Origin: Batillaria attramentaria | Lineage: Eukaryota; Mollusca; Gastropoda; Batillariidae | Reading direction: 5' to 3' | Assembly: GCA_018292915.2 (NCBI GenBank) | Contig: JACVVK020000340.1 | Span: 248,501 to 312,500, forward strand | Length of the DNA: 64,000 bases | In this document: positions 45,906-56,967 of the stretch, one piece after another | Position numbering within the stretch: position 1 is the first letter of the stretch | Layout: each line of letters starts with the position of its first letter | Notes under the pieces: generated by a model | Told to the model about the DNA's origin: nothing | The model's input: only the letters and a program-made list of their open reading frames with translations | Databases searched by the model: none | Made by a program: the position numbers and the translations under genes

Positions 45906-47395
45906 CTCTCTCTCTGTCTCTCTCTCTCTCAAACCAAAAGGTGACACTGGCCAAACAGAAGGCCAACACCATTCACAAAAAAACAAAAACAAAAAACTAC
46001 AGAGGTCTCAATTTCTAGTTCCCTATTTCTCACCACAGAAACTGCCTGACTTTAAATTTTAGATCACAGATTTTAATTCTCATGTCATGTCTGTCTGTAC
46101 GTGACAGATTAGCCTGTCGTGGACATTAATCCACTGAAAAAAAAAATCTAACAAAGGAAAGACTGAGATTCTAGTGCTCACCTAAAATACGACTGGAACT
46201 GATCCAGACATACTCATACTGTGCTGCCTCATAGCCTTGCACCATGTTTTGGACCATGGGGTTGACGTAATCTGATGATCCACCTGCACCAGGGTTTAAA
46301 ACAGAACATGTAGGATCAGTGAGAAACAATAAAAATAAACGTAAAACAACTCGAAGACACTGCTGGACAAGACTTTCTCCTACATGCCAAAACACTTTCA
46401 AACTGGTATACATGTAACTGAACAATAAAAAATAAAAACCCTAAAAGAGGGAACTAAAACCCATATTTTACAAATGTACATGTACTTCATACATGAGGTG
46501 AAAACACTCAAAGACTGAGACAAAGCAATCAAAACTTGTATAATGTTCATGACTGCTTCATCCAACTCTGTTCAATTATGAACAAGCCTGTATCATGGGG
46601 AGCCAGGGTGCCAAATGGTAGAGCATTGCACTTCTAATGCTCGGGTCATGAGTTCGTACCCCAGCTGGGGCCAAATATTTGTGCTGGCTTTTTCATCGTT
46701 GCCCCGTCTTTAATATCACCTAAATGTGGTGGAAAAGGACATTAAACCCCCCAAACACCCACCCACCCTGGTATCATGAAAGAGCCTAACTGCATTAATT
46801 GCCAAAAAACAGAAGTCCTCCATTCACACCCACACACGGAGCCTTATTTTATATTAGACGGGACAAGTCAGCATTTCAATGCAAAACTAAACGAGAAACA
46901 AAATTTTAGAAACTTATGGGCCCGGACATAACATTTAGAAATAACTAGTAAAATGGAACATGCAGACATACAGCAAAAGACTTTCACATCCACTTTCGGA
47001 TACTTCTCCTGTAGCAGGTTGGCCAGGTTAATCGCTGGGATCTTGATCGTCGTGGAAACACAACAGCAACTCATACTGAAAATAAAAACCAAAAAGGTTA
47101 CTTATAATGCTGTTCCCTCTAGATATGTATGTGGCAGCCTTTTTTTTTTTTTTTTTTACAAATTAATCCTGTAGAACATCTTTCACACTCTAGAAACAAA
47201 CAAAACAAAATTGAAATTTCTTTTTCTTTGTCCCCCCTCCCCCCTCACCTTCTAAATGCTACAGACGTACACATTACCTTATGCTCTTACTTGTTAACAG
47301 ATATGCAGACACAAACCATCCTTCAAGCAAAATCTGAAAACCCACCTCTTCACCGCCCTTAACCAATAGCTGTCGCCACATCATCATCTTGCTGG

Positions 47396-47469
<74 letters not shown>

Positions 47470-49283
47470 CGTGTGTGCGTGCGTGCGTGCGTGCGTGTGT
47501 GCCTGTGTGTGCCGGGGGCGTGTATGATGCTGCACATTATGTGTTTGTAGTTAACTGTATGTGTGAAGGAATGTTGCGTGTGTTTCCGTTTCTGTGTGAG
47601 TGAGTGCGTGTTTACTGTAAGGCGCCCTGAGCTCCTGCGGGAGGGAGGGCGTCCCTTAAATACCCATTATTAGACAAATACATGAATGCAATGGCCTCTT
47701 TCAAATTATATATGACAAAGTTTCACAGTCTGTATTGACATACATGCAGCGGCCAGGCAGTTTTTAAAATGTGTCCTCTTTTGTACCATCACAGGAGAAG
47801 CAGCAAAACATGAAATGCAATTTGCAGTAGCAGAAACAAATGCTAATCAATCTGACCTGAAGTGTTTAACTTTCTTTTAACAATGCTGTATAACAGACGT
47901 GCACATTATTGTAGTAAAAAGCACCTTTGGATACTGTAATGTGAAGTGACTCTCAAGATTAGTCTCCAGCAGTGGGTCCACACCCATCAGGGGTTTGACG
48001 ATGGATACGCCAGGGACATCATCTCCCAGCACGGTGGGGTCACTTTTCTTGTGAAGGTATAGCTGCCTGAAATTGACGTGGGCCAAACAAAATTGAAATT
48101 TCTTTTTCTTTGTCCCCCCTCCCCCCTCACCTTCTAAATGCTACAGACGTACACATTACATTATGCTCTTACTTGTTAAGTTCCCCTCTGGCCATTGCCC
48201 ACTCATACCCCCCCCCCCAAAAAAAAAAAAACAAAAAACAAAAAAAAAAAAACAAAAAAAACACAAACAAAAAAAACAAACAAAAAAAACAAAAAAAAAA
48301 CAAACAAACAAACAAACAAAAAACAAACAAACAAAAAACAAAAACTAAAGAACAACAAAACAACAAAAAACACCCACTGCCCTCCACGCCCCCACATCCC
48401 TACTTAATATACATTATATACAACAAAGTTTGAAATAATAAGCTATCACTCAATGTTATCAATTTACATTACTCAATGTTATCAATTTACAATCATAATC
48501 TACCTTGCAAACTGGAGAAGTCATTTTCTGAGATGAAATGCAGACTGTAAAGTGTATCCTGTAATCTTGTGATGTCACATTTTTTTTTTTTTTTTTCTGC
48601 CCCAACTCTTTGCCAGCTCCAGTGATGTTCCCCTCAGGTCATGGGTGAAACCCACAGAGGACTCGGAATCTGGGGCAATTTTTATTATGCATGATGATGG
48701 AGATGAGGATGATAGTAAGATGATGCTATGGAGGTCCATGTGGTTTGGGACTGCGGGACAGGGCCGCATTCCACGCTTCCTGTCATAAATATCCCGGCAT
48801 TAACCAGGCCCGGGAACTATGGCACCTGCGGTGCCGGCCGTGTAATCATCCACATCATAAGACGTGTCATACCAAGGGAAGCACCCCCAAAGTCGCACCC
48901 GTGAAGTGGGTGAAACTCGGCTGTGTGGCACCAGCCTCCCCATCGGGCCCATAGCACACCCGCTCTGGGTAGGATCCGACCTAGGTAGGAAAAATCCCGC
49001 TTGCCTCGGCTGGGATTCGAACCCGGGTCTCCCGGTCCATGGTCCGAAGTGCTAACCACTACACTACGGGGGCCGGTGTGATGTCACATTTGTAATCTCA
49101 TTCAACATGTGCACTGGTTTAAAATGTTTTGTTGCCTGCGTAACTAGGGTCTTACCCGCCAATGAGTGAAATGAGGATGAGTGTGAAGGTCAAGAAGTAG
49201 ATCACCAGCACCAGGACTCCAAGCACCAGCACGAAGTACGAGTACAGTGCCTGCTCGTCCACTATATCCATGATCTGAAACAT
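42511..49283 (-). CDS. UGCG: Ceramide glucosyltransferase-like protein (GT21), 9 exons
   Basis: UGCG transfers glucose from UDP-glucose to ceramide on the cytosolic Golgi face, the first step of glucosphingolipid synthesis. Exons (minus): 49156-49283, 47925-48066, 46972-47075, 46182-46283, 45573-45688, 45104-45285, 44545-44631, 43282-43474, 42511-42702 (stop TGA), about 390 aa, the normal family length. Exon 1 is a signal-anchor ([19 protein letters not shown]); two or three hydrophobic segments lie near the C-terminus. Family blocks seen: [30 protein letters not shown] (D3) and RMVRW (the (R/Q)xxRW motif, split over exons 7-8). The Asp of the family's CDSGI (D2) is Ser here: WISSSRILG. Exon 3 has one extra base in a C run (about 47028-47035); without it the frame and phase are correct. 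Start could also be ATG 49271. Confidence 0.9.
44899..44933 (+). repeat. (GT)n microsatellite in a UGCG intron
   Basis: About 17 GT units. Confidence 0.9.
45845..45931 (+). repeat. (AC)n-(TC)n compound microsatellite in a UGCG intron
   Basis: About 28 AC units followed by 14 TC units. Confidence 0.9.
46598..46770 (+). mobile_element. S1 SINE, full length, in a UGCG intron
   Basis: Head gggagccagggtgccaaatg, B-box region, body to ccacccaccct. Flanked by gtatcatg (46590-46597 and 46771-46778). Confidence 0.85.
46972..47075 (-). CDS. UGCG: UGCG exon 3 with a one-base frame break
   Basis: Starts [13 protein letters not shown], matching the family's D1 block, then meets TAA after a CCC run. In the adjacent frame the homologous sequence continues ([20 protein letters not shown]) to a GTATGT donor. 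With the extra C the exon is 104 nt; 103 nt gives the phase-1 end that exon 4 needs. All other UGCG junctions are in phase. Confidence 0.75.
47203..47297. repeat. 95-bp direct repeat, copy A
   Basis: Matches 48085-48179 at 94 of 95 positions by eye. In transcript sense it lies 128 bp upstream of UGCG exon 3. Confidence 0.9.
47298..47672 (-). mobile_element. Interspersed repeat with internal (GT)n, copy 2
   Basis: Reverse complement of the 34389-34760 repeat: shares the hgttttcagattt/cacctcttca end, internal (GT)n at 47398-47465 and the gcgccctgagctcctgcggg to tattatta end. Confidence 0.75.
48085..48179. repeat. 95-bp direct repeat, copy B
   Basis: Near-identical to 47203-47297. In transcript sense it ends 18 bp before the acceptor of UGCG exon 2. 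Confidence 0.9.
48211..48372 (+). repeat. A-rich (CAAAA/CAAA)n low-complexity tract
   Basis: About 160 bp of almost only A with spaced C, preceded by a run of ten C. Confidence 0.9.
48584..49076 (-). mobile_element. S4-family tRNA-derived SINE, full length with 15-bp target duplication
   Basis: Minus orientation; head with gtagtgtagtggttagcact, B box gggttcgaatccc, body shared with 60612-61097, and a poly(A) tail seen as poly(T). Flanked by tgtgatgtcacattt at 48569-48583 and 49077-49091. It lies in UGCG intron 1, 80 bp from exon 1. Confidence 0.9.
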
Positions 49284-49865
49284 GTCACCAATGCGAACGT
49301 TTTCAATCACAACGCTTGTAATAACTGGAGCCACTTCACCCCATCCCATTTTCAGAATCTTGCTGTTGTTAAGTCTTTTATCTTTTTTTAAACACAACTC
49401 CTACTTGATATTTGATGTCGTTGCAATTTATCCATTGCACCAAATTAACCAATTCTCATGTTTACTCCTACATGCACCTCCCACACTTGTGGAGAAAACC
49501 AAAGTCATTTTTTCTAGGATGCAGTGTTACACTGTTCATGTACCAGTGGCATTTGTGTTCATGGCTGTCATTGTCATTATCATCATTCTCGTAGTTAGTG
49601 CTATTATATTCTCTAAACCTACTTCATTTTAAGCATAGGCAAGCCGTCTAAGCTGAGGGATCGTGCAGAAGTTTGCTGACGTACAACAAGGTACAATTTT
49701 TCTTTGGGTCAATTCAGGGTGAAACAGTGCATGCTCACGTGCAGTCGGAAGTTAAGTGTATTGTGCATTGCACGTTCATCAGGTGAAAAGCAAAGACGAA
49801 TAAGGAGCAGTGGTGTTTAAGCCATGCATGGAAAAATGCATCCCTCCAAGAGCAGCAATAAGAAG

Positions 49866-49867
<2 letters not shown>

Positions 49868-49928
<61 letters not shown>

Positions 49929-49931
49929 CAC

Positions 49932-49965
<34 letters not shown>

Positions 49966-50012
49966 ACAACACAACACAACACACACACACACACACACAC
50001 ACAATACACACA

Positions 50013-50072
<60 letters not shown>
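49868..50072 (+). repeat. Large (AC)n microsatellite with CACAA interruptions
   Basis: About 205 bp; acaacacaacac and atacacac breaks divide it into blocks. Confidence 0.95.
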
Positions 50073-50074
<2 letters not shown>

Positions 50075-50370
50075 ACATCTAGTGACAGATACCATTACTT
50101 ATTTTGAATCTGTTCTGAAGCTGACACAAGGTCAACCAATCTCTACATGCCTGTCAAAGCAATATCTATTTGACTACGACTGTCATGAATGCATCGGCTA
50201 AGTTAGAAATGTTGGTGATAAATTGGAACAAACAAGCTGCTGCACTAACAGCATAAGCTCTCTCACATGTATATATACACAATAAACTAATCTAGCCAGC
50301 AGATGTGCAGTTTATTAATGCTATATGTTTGATTGTCCAGCCAGGTGTACGTTTTGTCAATGTATCTTGG

Positions 50371-50789
50371 ACAGGGGATTTGGTCTAGTGGTTAAGGCAT
50401 CCGACTTCGGATCCTGAGCTGCCAGGTTCGAGTCCCCGGTGGGCAGGAATATGGTTGGATTTTTTCATACCATATCGAGTCAAATCCATGTGCAGACTCG
50501 TTTGCGGTGCCTGTCTCACCTTCATGTATACACGCGCACGCACAAATATCAAGTGCGCACGCTAAAAATCCCACGTTCATCTTTCGAAGAAGAGTAGGCT
50601 GTGGCCGGTGGCGTGGTAAAACAGAAATACTGTCGCACGCACCAGAGTGAATAGCAGGGTGGAGGTTTGCACACAAAGTAGCGCCTAGTGGCAGCAGGCT
50701 TTCCCTGCTTCGTCCTCCAGCCTTGCGGCGCCTAGAGCATCTCATTAGAGATGGATACGTGCGCCGAGGAGAAGTCTACCATACCCTAC
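50371..50789 (+). mobile_element. S3 SINE, full length
   Basis: Same head (tttggtctagtggttaaggc) and B box as the copy at 13550, with a body almost identical to 39403-39733. Confidence 0.88.
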
Positions 50790-51164
50790 CATATCTTCCA
50801 GTCAAGGCAAGCTGCATGCAACCCATGCAGTGTTCCCAATTACGCACAGGTGTACATATTTGTACGCACAAAACTCTGAAATTAAAGCACAAATCTGAGA
50901 ACAGCGCGTCACAGGGGATGCAAGTTTTTGGTCGCGCAGTGATAAACAGCATTTTTCCAACACTCTCCCAAAAACACAATGAACAAAAAAACTGATATAC
51001 AATTCTCATATATCTCTCCTACTTGAATACTTTTGTAAACAACAACAAATGGTTTTGACTTTCAGACTTTTTATACCAAAAAACCAAGGACCCTCAAAAT
51101 CCACAAAAGGACCCTCAAAAATTTGAACACAGGGTCACAAGGACCCTTGTGTTTTCAAATCACA

Positions 51165-52686
51165 GGGAACACTGCCCATGCAAACAAAGAGAAAAGCGGG
51201 AACACTGCCCATGCAAACAAAGAGAAAAGCGGGAACACTGCCCATGCAACAAAGAGAAAAGCGGGAACACTGCCCATGCAAACAAAGAGAAAAGCGGGAA
51301 CACTGCCCATGCAAACAAAGAGAAAAGCGGGAACACTGCCCATGCAAACAAAGAGAAAAGCGGGAACACTGCCCATGCAAACAAAGAGAAAAGCGGGAAC
51401 ACTGCCCATGCAAACAAAGAGAAAAGCGGGAACACTGCCCATGCAAACAAAGAGAAAAGCGGGAACACTGCCCATGCAAACAAAGAGAAAAGCGGGAACA
51501 CTGCCCATGCAAACAAAGAGAAAAGCGGGAACACTGCCCATGCAAACAAAGAGAAAAGCGGGAACACTGCCCATGCAAACAAAGAGAAAAGCGGGAACAC
51601 TGCCCATGCAAACAAAGAGAAAAGCGGGAACACTGCCCATGCAAACAAAGAGAAAAGCGGGAACACTGCCCATGCAAACAAAGAGAAAAGCGGGAACACT
51701 GCCCATGCAAACAAAGAGAAAAGCGGGAACACTGCCCATGCAAACAAAGAGAAAAGCGGGAACACTGCCCATGCAAACAAAGAGAAAAGCGGGAACACTG
51801 CCCATGCAAACAAAGAGAAAAGCGGGAACACTGCCCATGCAAACAAAGAGAAAAGCGGGAACACTGCCCATGCAAACAAAGAGAAAAGCGGGAACACTGC
51901 CCATGCAAACAAAGAGAAAAGCGGGAACACTGCCCATGCAAACAAAGAGAAAAGCAGGAACACTGCCCATGCAAACAAAGAGAAAAGCGGGAACACTGCC
52001 CATGCAAACAAAGAGAAAAGCAGGAACACTGCCCATGCAAACAAAGAGAAAAGCGGGAACACTGCCCATGCAAACAAAGAGAAAAGCGGGAACACTGCCC
52101 ATGCAAACAAAGAGAAAAGCGGGAACACTGCCCATGCAAACAAAGAGAAAAGCAGGAACACTGCCCATGCAAACAAAGAGAAAAGCGGGAACACTGCCCA
52201 TGCAAACAAAGAGAAAAGCGGGAACACTGCCCATGCAAACAAAGAGAAAAGCAGGAACACTGCCCATGCAAACAAAGAGAAAAGCAGGAACACTGCCCAT
52301 GCAAACAAAGAGAAAAGCGGGAACACTGCCCATGCAAACAAAGAGAAAAGCAGGAACACTGCCCATGCAAACAAAGAGAAAAGCGAGAACACTGCCCATG
52401 TCAAACAAAGAGAAAAGCGGGATACACTGCCCATGCAAACAAAGAGAAAAGCAGGAACACTGCCCATGCAAACAAAGAGAAAAGCGGGAACACTGCCCAT
52501 GCAAAACAAAGAGAAAAGCGGGAACACTGCCCCATGCAAACAAAGAGAAAAGCAGGAACACTGCCCATGCAAACAAAGAGAAAAAGCGGGAACACTGCCC
52601 ATGCAAACAAGAGAAAAGCGGGAACACTGCCCATGCAAACAAAGAGAAAAGCGGGAACATTGCCCCATGCAAACAAAGAGAAAAGC
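51165..52686 (+). repeat. 33-bp minisatellite, about 46 units
   Basis: The unit is gggaacactgcccatgcaaa followed by caaagagaaaagc (33 bp), starting at 51165, 51198 and so on. The left part is almost invariant. From about 51955 a gcg to gca variant is interspersed, and from about 52390 single-base indels appear. As 33 is a multiple of 3 and the unit has few stops, ORFs of 400-570 codons appear in most frames. I do not regard these as genes. Confidence 0.97.
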
Positions 52687-52699
52687 AGCACAAAACAAT

Positions 52700-54635
52700 G
52701 TCAAAACAGAAGTACTGGAAGCATATCCACTGTTATTTGGTACATGTAAGCGCCAGATTTGATGAACTCTAAGTCTCGTTTTACCAAGTGGTGGTAGATG
52801 TAACGCATGGTGCTTGACAAAATCAACACATCTGCGTTGGGCAGATATCTTTATCATATACATGTATGTTGTAACTTATGTGCATCATACTGAAAGGAAG
52901 AGGCGTGTCTGTGGGTTAAAATTCTATTAGAAAGCAGGAAATTGAAACGAAAGTGCAAACGCTGTTAGGAACTGCTCAACAAGCGGCACTCAGTGAAGCT
53001 AGGGTATAGTTCAGTGCTGCACTCTACTACCAGTACCTTGGCATGCTGGGGGACTGAGGTGAAGGTTTGTGAACACCAATTCATGCAGTTTCAATGCTGG
53101 AGATAGACACTGGTTCAGCATGGGGCCCAAAGGGTTAATGTCCCCTGCTGGAGAGGACAGGTGCTCAACCCTGGTAGAGCATGCACCATAAAGTGTTAAT
53201 GTTCAACCACAAAGCAAAAATAAATAAATTATATCTGTACACCTTTACCATACAGGGAAACATATAGATTGGATCAGACAAAAAAAATCATTACATTGGC
53301 TAAATCGAGTCAAAATCATGTGCAGACTCGCTTTCGGTGCCTGTTTCCGCCCGTGTACACACGCATGCACGTACCATCAAGTGGTGCATGATAAAGATCC
53401 CAATTCCATCATTTGAAAAAGGGTAAACCAAAATGGCTGGTGGGTTGGAAACACAAACACACGCACGCAGGAAAAAAAAATGGTGGCACCGGTTCATGGC
53501 GAAGTGCTTCCCCCGAGGGAAGCAGCCCGCATTTCCCCATCTACGGTAGTGGGATGAAGAAGAATTCCAATCCAATCCAATACTAGTAACACACAATAAA
53601 CATTTTAATAAATGAAGTTTAAACTGGAAGTTTACTGGGTATTTTACCAGACTAAGAATGCAGTAAGAGATGTTTGCAAATCCACTAGAAACTGCTGAAT
53701 CACTACAACTCCCTTGTTCCCCTCCACACACACACACGCACACACACACACACACACGCACACACACACACATTGCCCCTTCAAAAAAAAAAAAAAGGCA
53801 GCTTGGATTAGTCAAAGCGCAATGTATGTACACATTTCACAGTACATATATACTGTCTTGAAATAACTGAGTGTTGAAGTTTTCACTGTTGTCAAGCTTG
53901 GTACTCTTACACCTATCTACATTTTGTGGACACAAGAATTCTGTAAGTCACACTGTACTAATCACATAAGCTTCAGCAGGATTAGATGAAATCTCTATGA
54001 CCACTTCAGATCATAAAGGCAAAGGCAGAGACATAGTAGAAATTCTCTGTCTCTAGCTTAAGGGTCCTTGAGGGAAGTCTCAATACAAATATCCTAGCCA
54101 TGTCAGTTAAAGCGTAAGAGTAAATTTACCCAACCAAGCTTGACTCTTTGGATGTTCAATGTAGCCAATGAAGAGGACATGTATCTAAAGGAATAGGCAT
54201 TTTCACAACCCTACCCCCTGCCCCTCAAGCACAACCCTACCCCCTGCCCCTTGTGGCATTATGTATGCAGAAGCATCCACTAAGTTTCACCAAATGAAGG
54301 CAGGTGTCTAGGATCTATTAAAAACAATGTTTGAGAAAATATGGCTAACTCAGAGATAAGGCTCGTGACGCATGAGACGTTTTTGTTTGCACAGTATAGA
54401 TCAAAACAGCCTCTGGAAAATTTAGGGCAAAGGCATGTTGAAGCCACAGGTAACACGAGAAATAGGAAAAACACTATGTTCACTGTTTATTCTGAATAGA
54501 ATCACTACTCCTGTCTGACATCGGCCTAAGTCATTTCACATACAGTGGTGCACCAGTTTCCATTATAGTGCTACCAAACGGTCAGTGCTAACATTAAACG
54601 AGGTGGTTAAGGACATAGCCACAATTACACCCAAA

Positions 54636-54674
<39 letters not shown>

Positions 54675-54940
54675 GTCTCACAACTCCCGCCAAAAAGAAC
54701 GTAGCAGCATAGTGTGCACGTGAGGTGTCCATGATGCAGATTTCGTTACATCACTGTGTGCGCGGAAGTACGTATTGTCCTGGAGAAACATCACAGTCTT
54801 GCTTTTTATCACTGAAACTTGCTGCTGCGGGCAGCGAAATCTGCCCCATCCCATAAAACTGTTTCTCTATAAAGAAACAACTTAAAAAGTCTGAAGCATC
54901 TAAAAGTGTACAACTATGGCAAGTTAGTACCCGTCAAGAA
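52700..54940. other. Intergenic, with a diverged S3 SINE
   Basis: Only repeats were seen: the S3 remnant at 53300, (AC)n at 53726-53772 and at 54648-54674. Confidence 0.45.
53300..53570 (+). mobile_element. S3 SINE, diverged and 5'-truncated
   Basis: taaatcgagtcaaaatcatg and gcagactcgctttcggtgcc match the S3 body with many changes. Confidence 0.7.
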
Positions 54941-54947
54941 GTCAGTA

Positions 54948-55130
54948 TACAGTCATACCTGTATAAGGCGGTCACCCCAAGGACGGGGCCAAGCTGACCG
55001 CCTTAGACAGGTGCCCGGCTTATACAGGGTGGCATGTCAACAGCTAGCATGTCAGGGGATCCTCTGGGGTGACCAGGTTAGACAGTGGCATAGCTTATAC
55101 AGGTGACCGCCTTGGCAGGTTCAACTGTAT
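54948..55130 (+). mobile_element. Mariner-like MITE (M2), copy 2
   Basis: Starts acagtcatacctgtataagg and ends caggttcaactgta. Internal blocks (ggcatgtcaacagctagcat, ggggatcctctggggtgacc) are reverse complements of those at 35529-35709. Confidence 0.8.
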
Positions 55131-55189
55131 ATGTATTAAAAATTTATGTACTGGTGGCATGCATGTGCTGACAAATGCACAACCTTTAA

Positions 55190-55470
55190 ATACAAAAGTT
55201 ACCTTTGGTCTTCCGTGAAAAATTCCGCCAGGGTTGGTTGTGTACACGTGTTGCTCTGCACACTTCCTCCTCCACAGCTTTGAAGAAGAAGTTGAGGACA
55301 GGTGCGAACTTTAACCGGGTTGTGCTGTCCGCCACTGTACTAACTCCAACACATAAAGAATTCCTTTTGTCTCTGAAGATCACTGAAGCAGCTGTCAGTG
55401 TCCTAAGCAGTTCACACCATCGCAGTCCTTTGAAGAGTTGTCTGTCTTTCCTGGTTAATTTCCCTTTGCT
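55190..55470 (-). CDS. Candidate single exon, unrecognised
   Basis: A minus-strand frame is open for about 95 codons (RQLFKGLRWCELLRTLTAAS, then FAPVLNFFFKAVEEEVCRAT) up to a possible donor at NFSRKTK|GTAACT or a stop at 55186. An ATG at about 55545 is in the same frame but is cut off by TGA, so no start is evident. It reads like a real helical protein, but the plus strand is also open here. Low confidence. Confidence 0.25.
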
Positions 55471-55937
55471 TTCAAGTCAGCGCGTATCAGGAGTCTTGTC
55501 TGAGGTCTTGTGTGAAGGGATGGCAGTGCGATCTGAGCTGGTCATGTGGTGAGGAAGTCCGGCTCATCTGACAGCTCTTTTGGGGTACAGACTGCACACA
55601 GAACACAGATATATCCTTATTTCAGGGCAAAAAGGAAAAACCTGAGTCAAAAAGGCACAATTTTAATGGTAAACATCATTACTGTTTGGTTTGATTTTCA
55701 TAAGCCAATAAATATCTATATGAAAGAAACCTCTAGTTAAAAAACAAAACAAAAACACATACAGTCAAGAGTGCTCACTGATTTCTCAGTGTCACAATGT
55801 GGAAATGCTGACAGTTCCAATCATTACCTCCCTTGCCTGAAGGTCTAACTTCAGGAGTTGTGCCTTTAACTGAAGTAAATGGTTGAAAGACAATCACACA
55901 AAACCACATCAAAATCTGTCTTGGACGAGTTGAGCTG

Positions 55938-55940
55938 GTG

Positions 55941-55985
<45 letters not shown>

Positions 55986-56054
55986 CACGGTGTGTGTGTG
56001 TGTGTGCGCGCGCGTGCGTGCGTGCGTGCGTGTGTGTGTGTGTGTGTGTGTGTG
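55938..56054 (+). repeat. (GT)n/(GC)n compound microsatellite
   Basis: GT blocks with gcgcgcgcgtgcgtgcgtgc in the middle. Confidence 0.9.
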
Positions 56055-56059
56055 ATTGA

Positions 56060-56920
56060 CAAGTGAAAACGAACAACAGGCCAGGAGGCACCCAGACACT
56101 ATGATGTAAGTGTACGCCCTAGTTTGTACGCCCATTATTCGCGCCACATTATTCGCGTCACAGCAAGAGGCCCCATTTCTTACGACCAAGGAATTGAGAA
56201 AGCAAAATCGGCCTCCCGTCCCTAACGTGAATTTCATGGTCCACGCACTACCACTACGGGGCATACATGGGCATGCTTTTAGCACCGTATTCAGCGGCCG
56301 GGCAAAACCGTGGTTGTGGTGGGGGGGGGGGGGGGGGGGGGGGGAGAGACACACACACACACACACACACAGCCTCATTGCTGAGAACGTTCGGGGTCGC
56401 TGAATCCAAGACTACTAACACAGACACGAAGGACTTTGATCAAAAGTTAATCTTCAGGTGGTCTCACCACTACTGACAAGTTCAAACTGAAAGTCCGCCT
56501 CACGCTTGTGACAGCACTGTCCACTAATCTAGCTGTTGCTTTTTATGTTGATCATGCTTACGATCAGTCCCTTGACGTGATCAGGGCGGGTCCAAACAGA
56601 GACAATGACAATGACAATGACACTTTATTTTCCAAGGATAGAAGATTAGGTGCGCAGACCTGTCTTACATCTTGTCCTTGCTACTCTACACCACACACAC
56701 ACACACACACACGGTTGCTAAACTACTATCAGTAGAGAGAGAGAGAGAGAGAGAGAGACTGACAGACAGACTGACAGACAGACGGACGGACGGACAGAGA
56801 CAGAGAGGGTGGGTAGGTGGGTCTTTGGGGGTTTAACGTCCTTTTCTACCACATAAGAGAGAGAGAGAGAGAGAGGGTGGGTGGGTGGGTGTTTGGGGGT
56901 TTAACGTCCTTTTCTACCAC

Positions 56921-56967
<47 letters not shown>

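Noticed and set aside
51165..52686. CRISPR-like array
   Set aside because: The units are contiguous with no unique spacers, and the genome is eukaryotic.
51123..52863. ORFs of 411-567 codons over the minisatellite on both strands
   Set aside because: They are open only because the 33-bp unit is a multiple of three without stops. Several frames on both strands are equally open, and there are no splice or start signals.
54280..54483. Small secreted Cys-containing peptide ORF (hydrophobic start)
   Set aside because: The segment aligns with a repeat at 27.1 kb, there is no cysteine pattern of a known family, and no upstream support.
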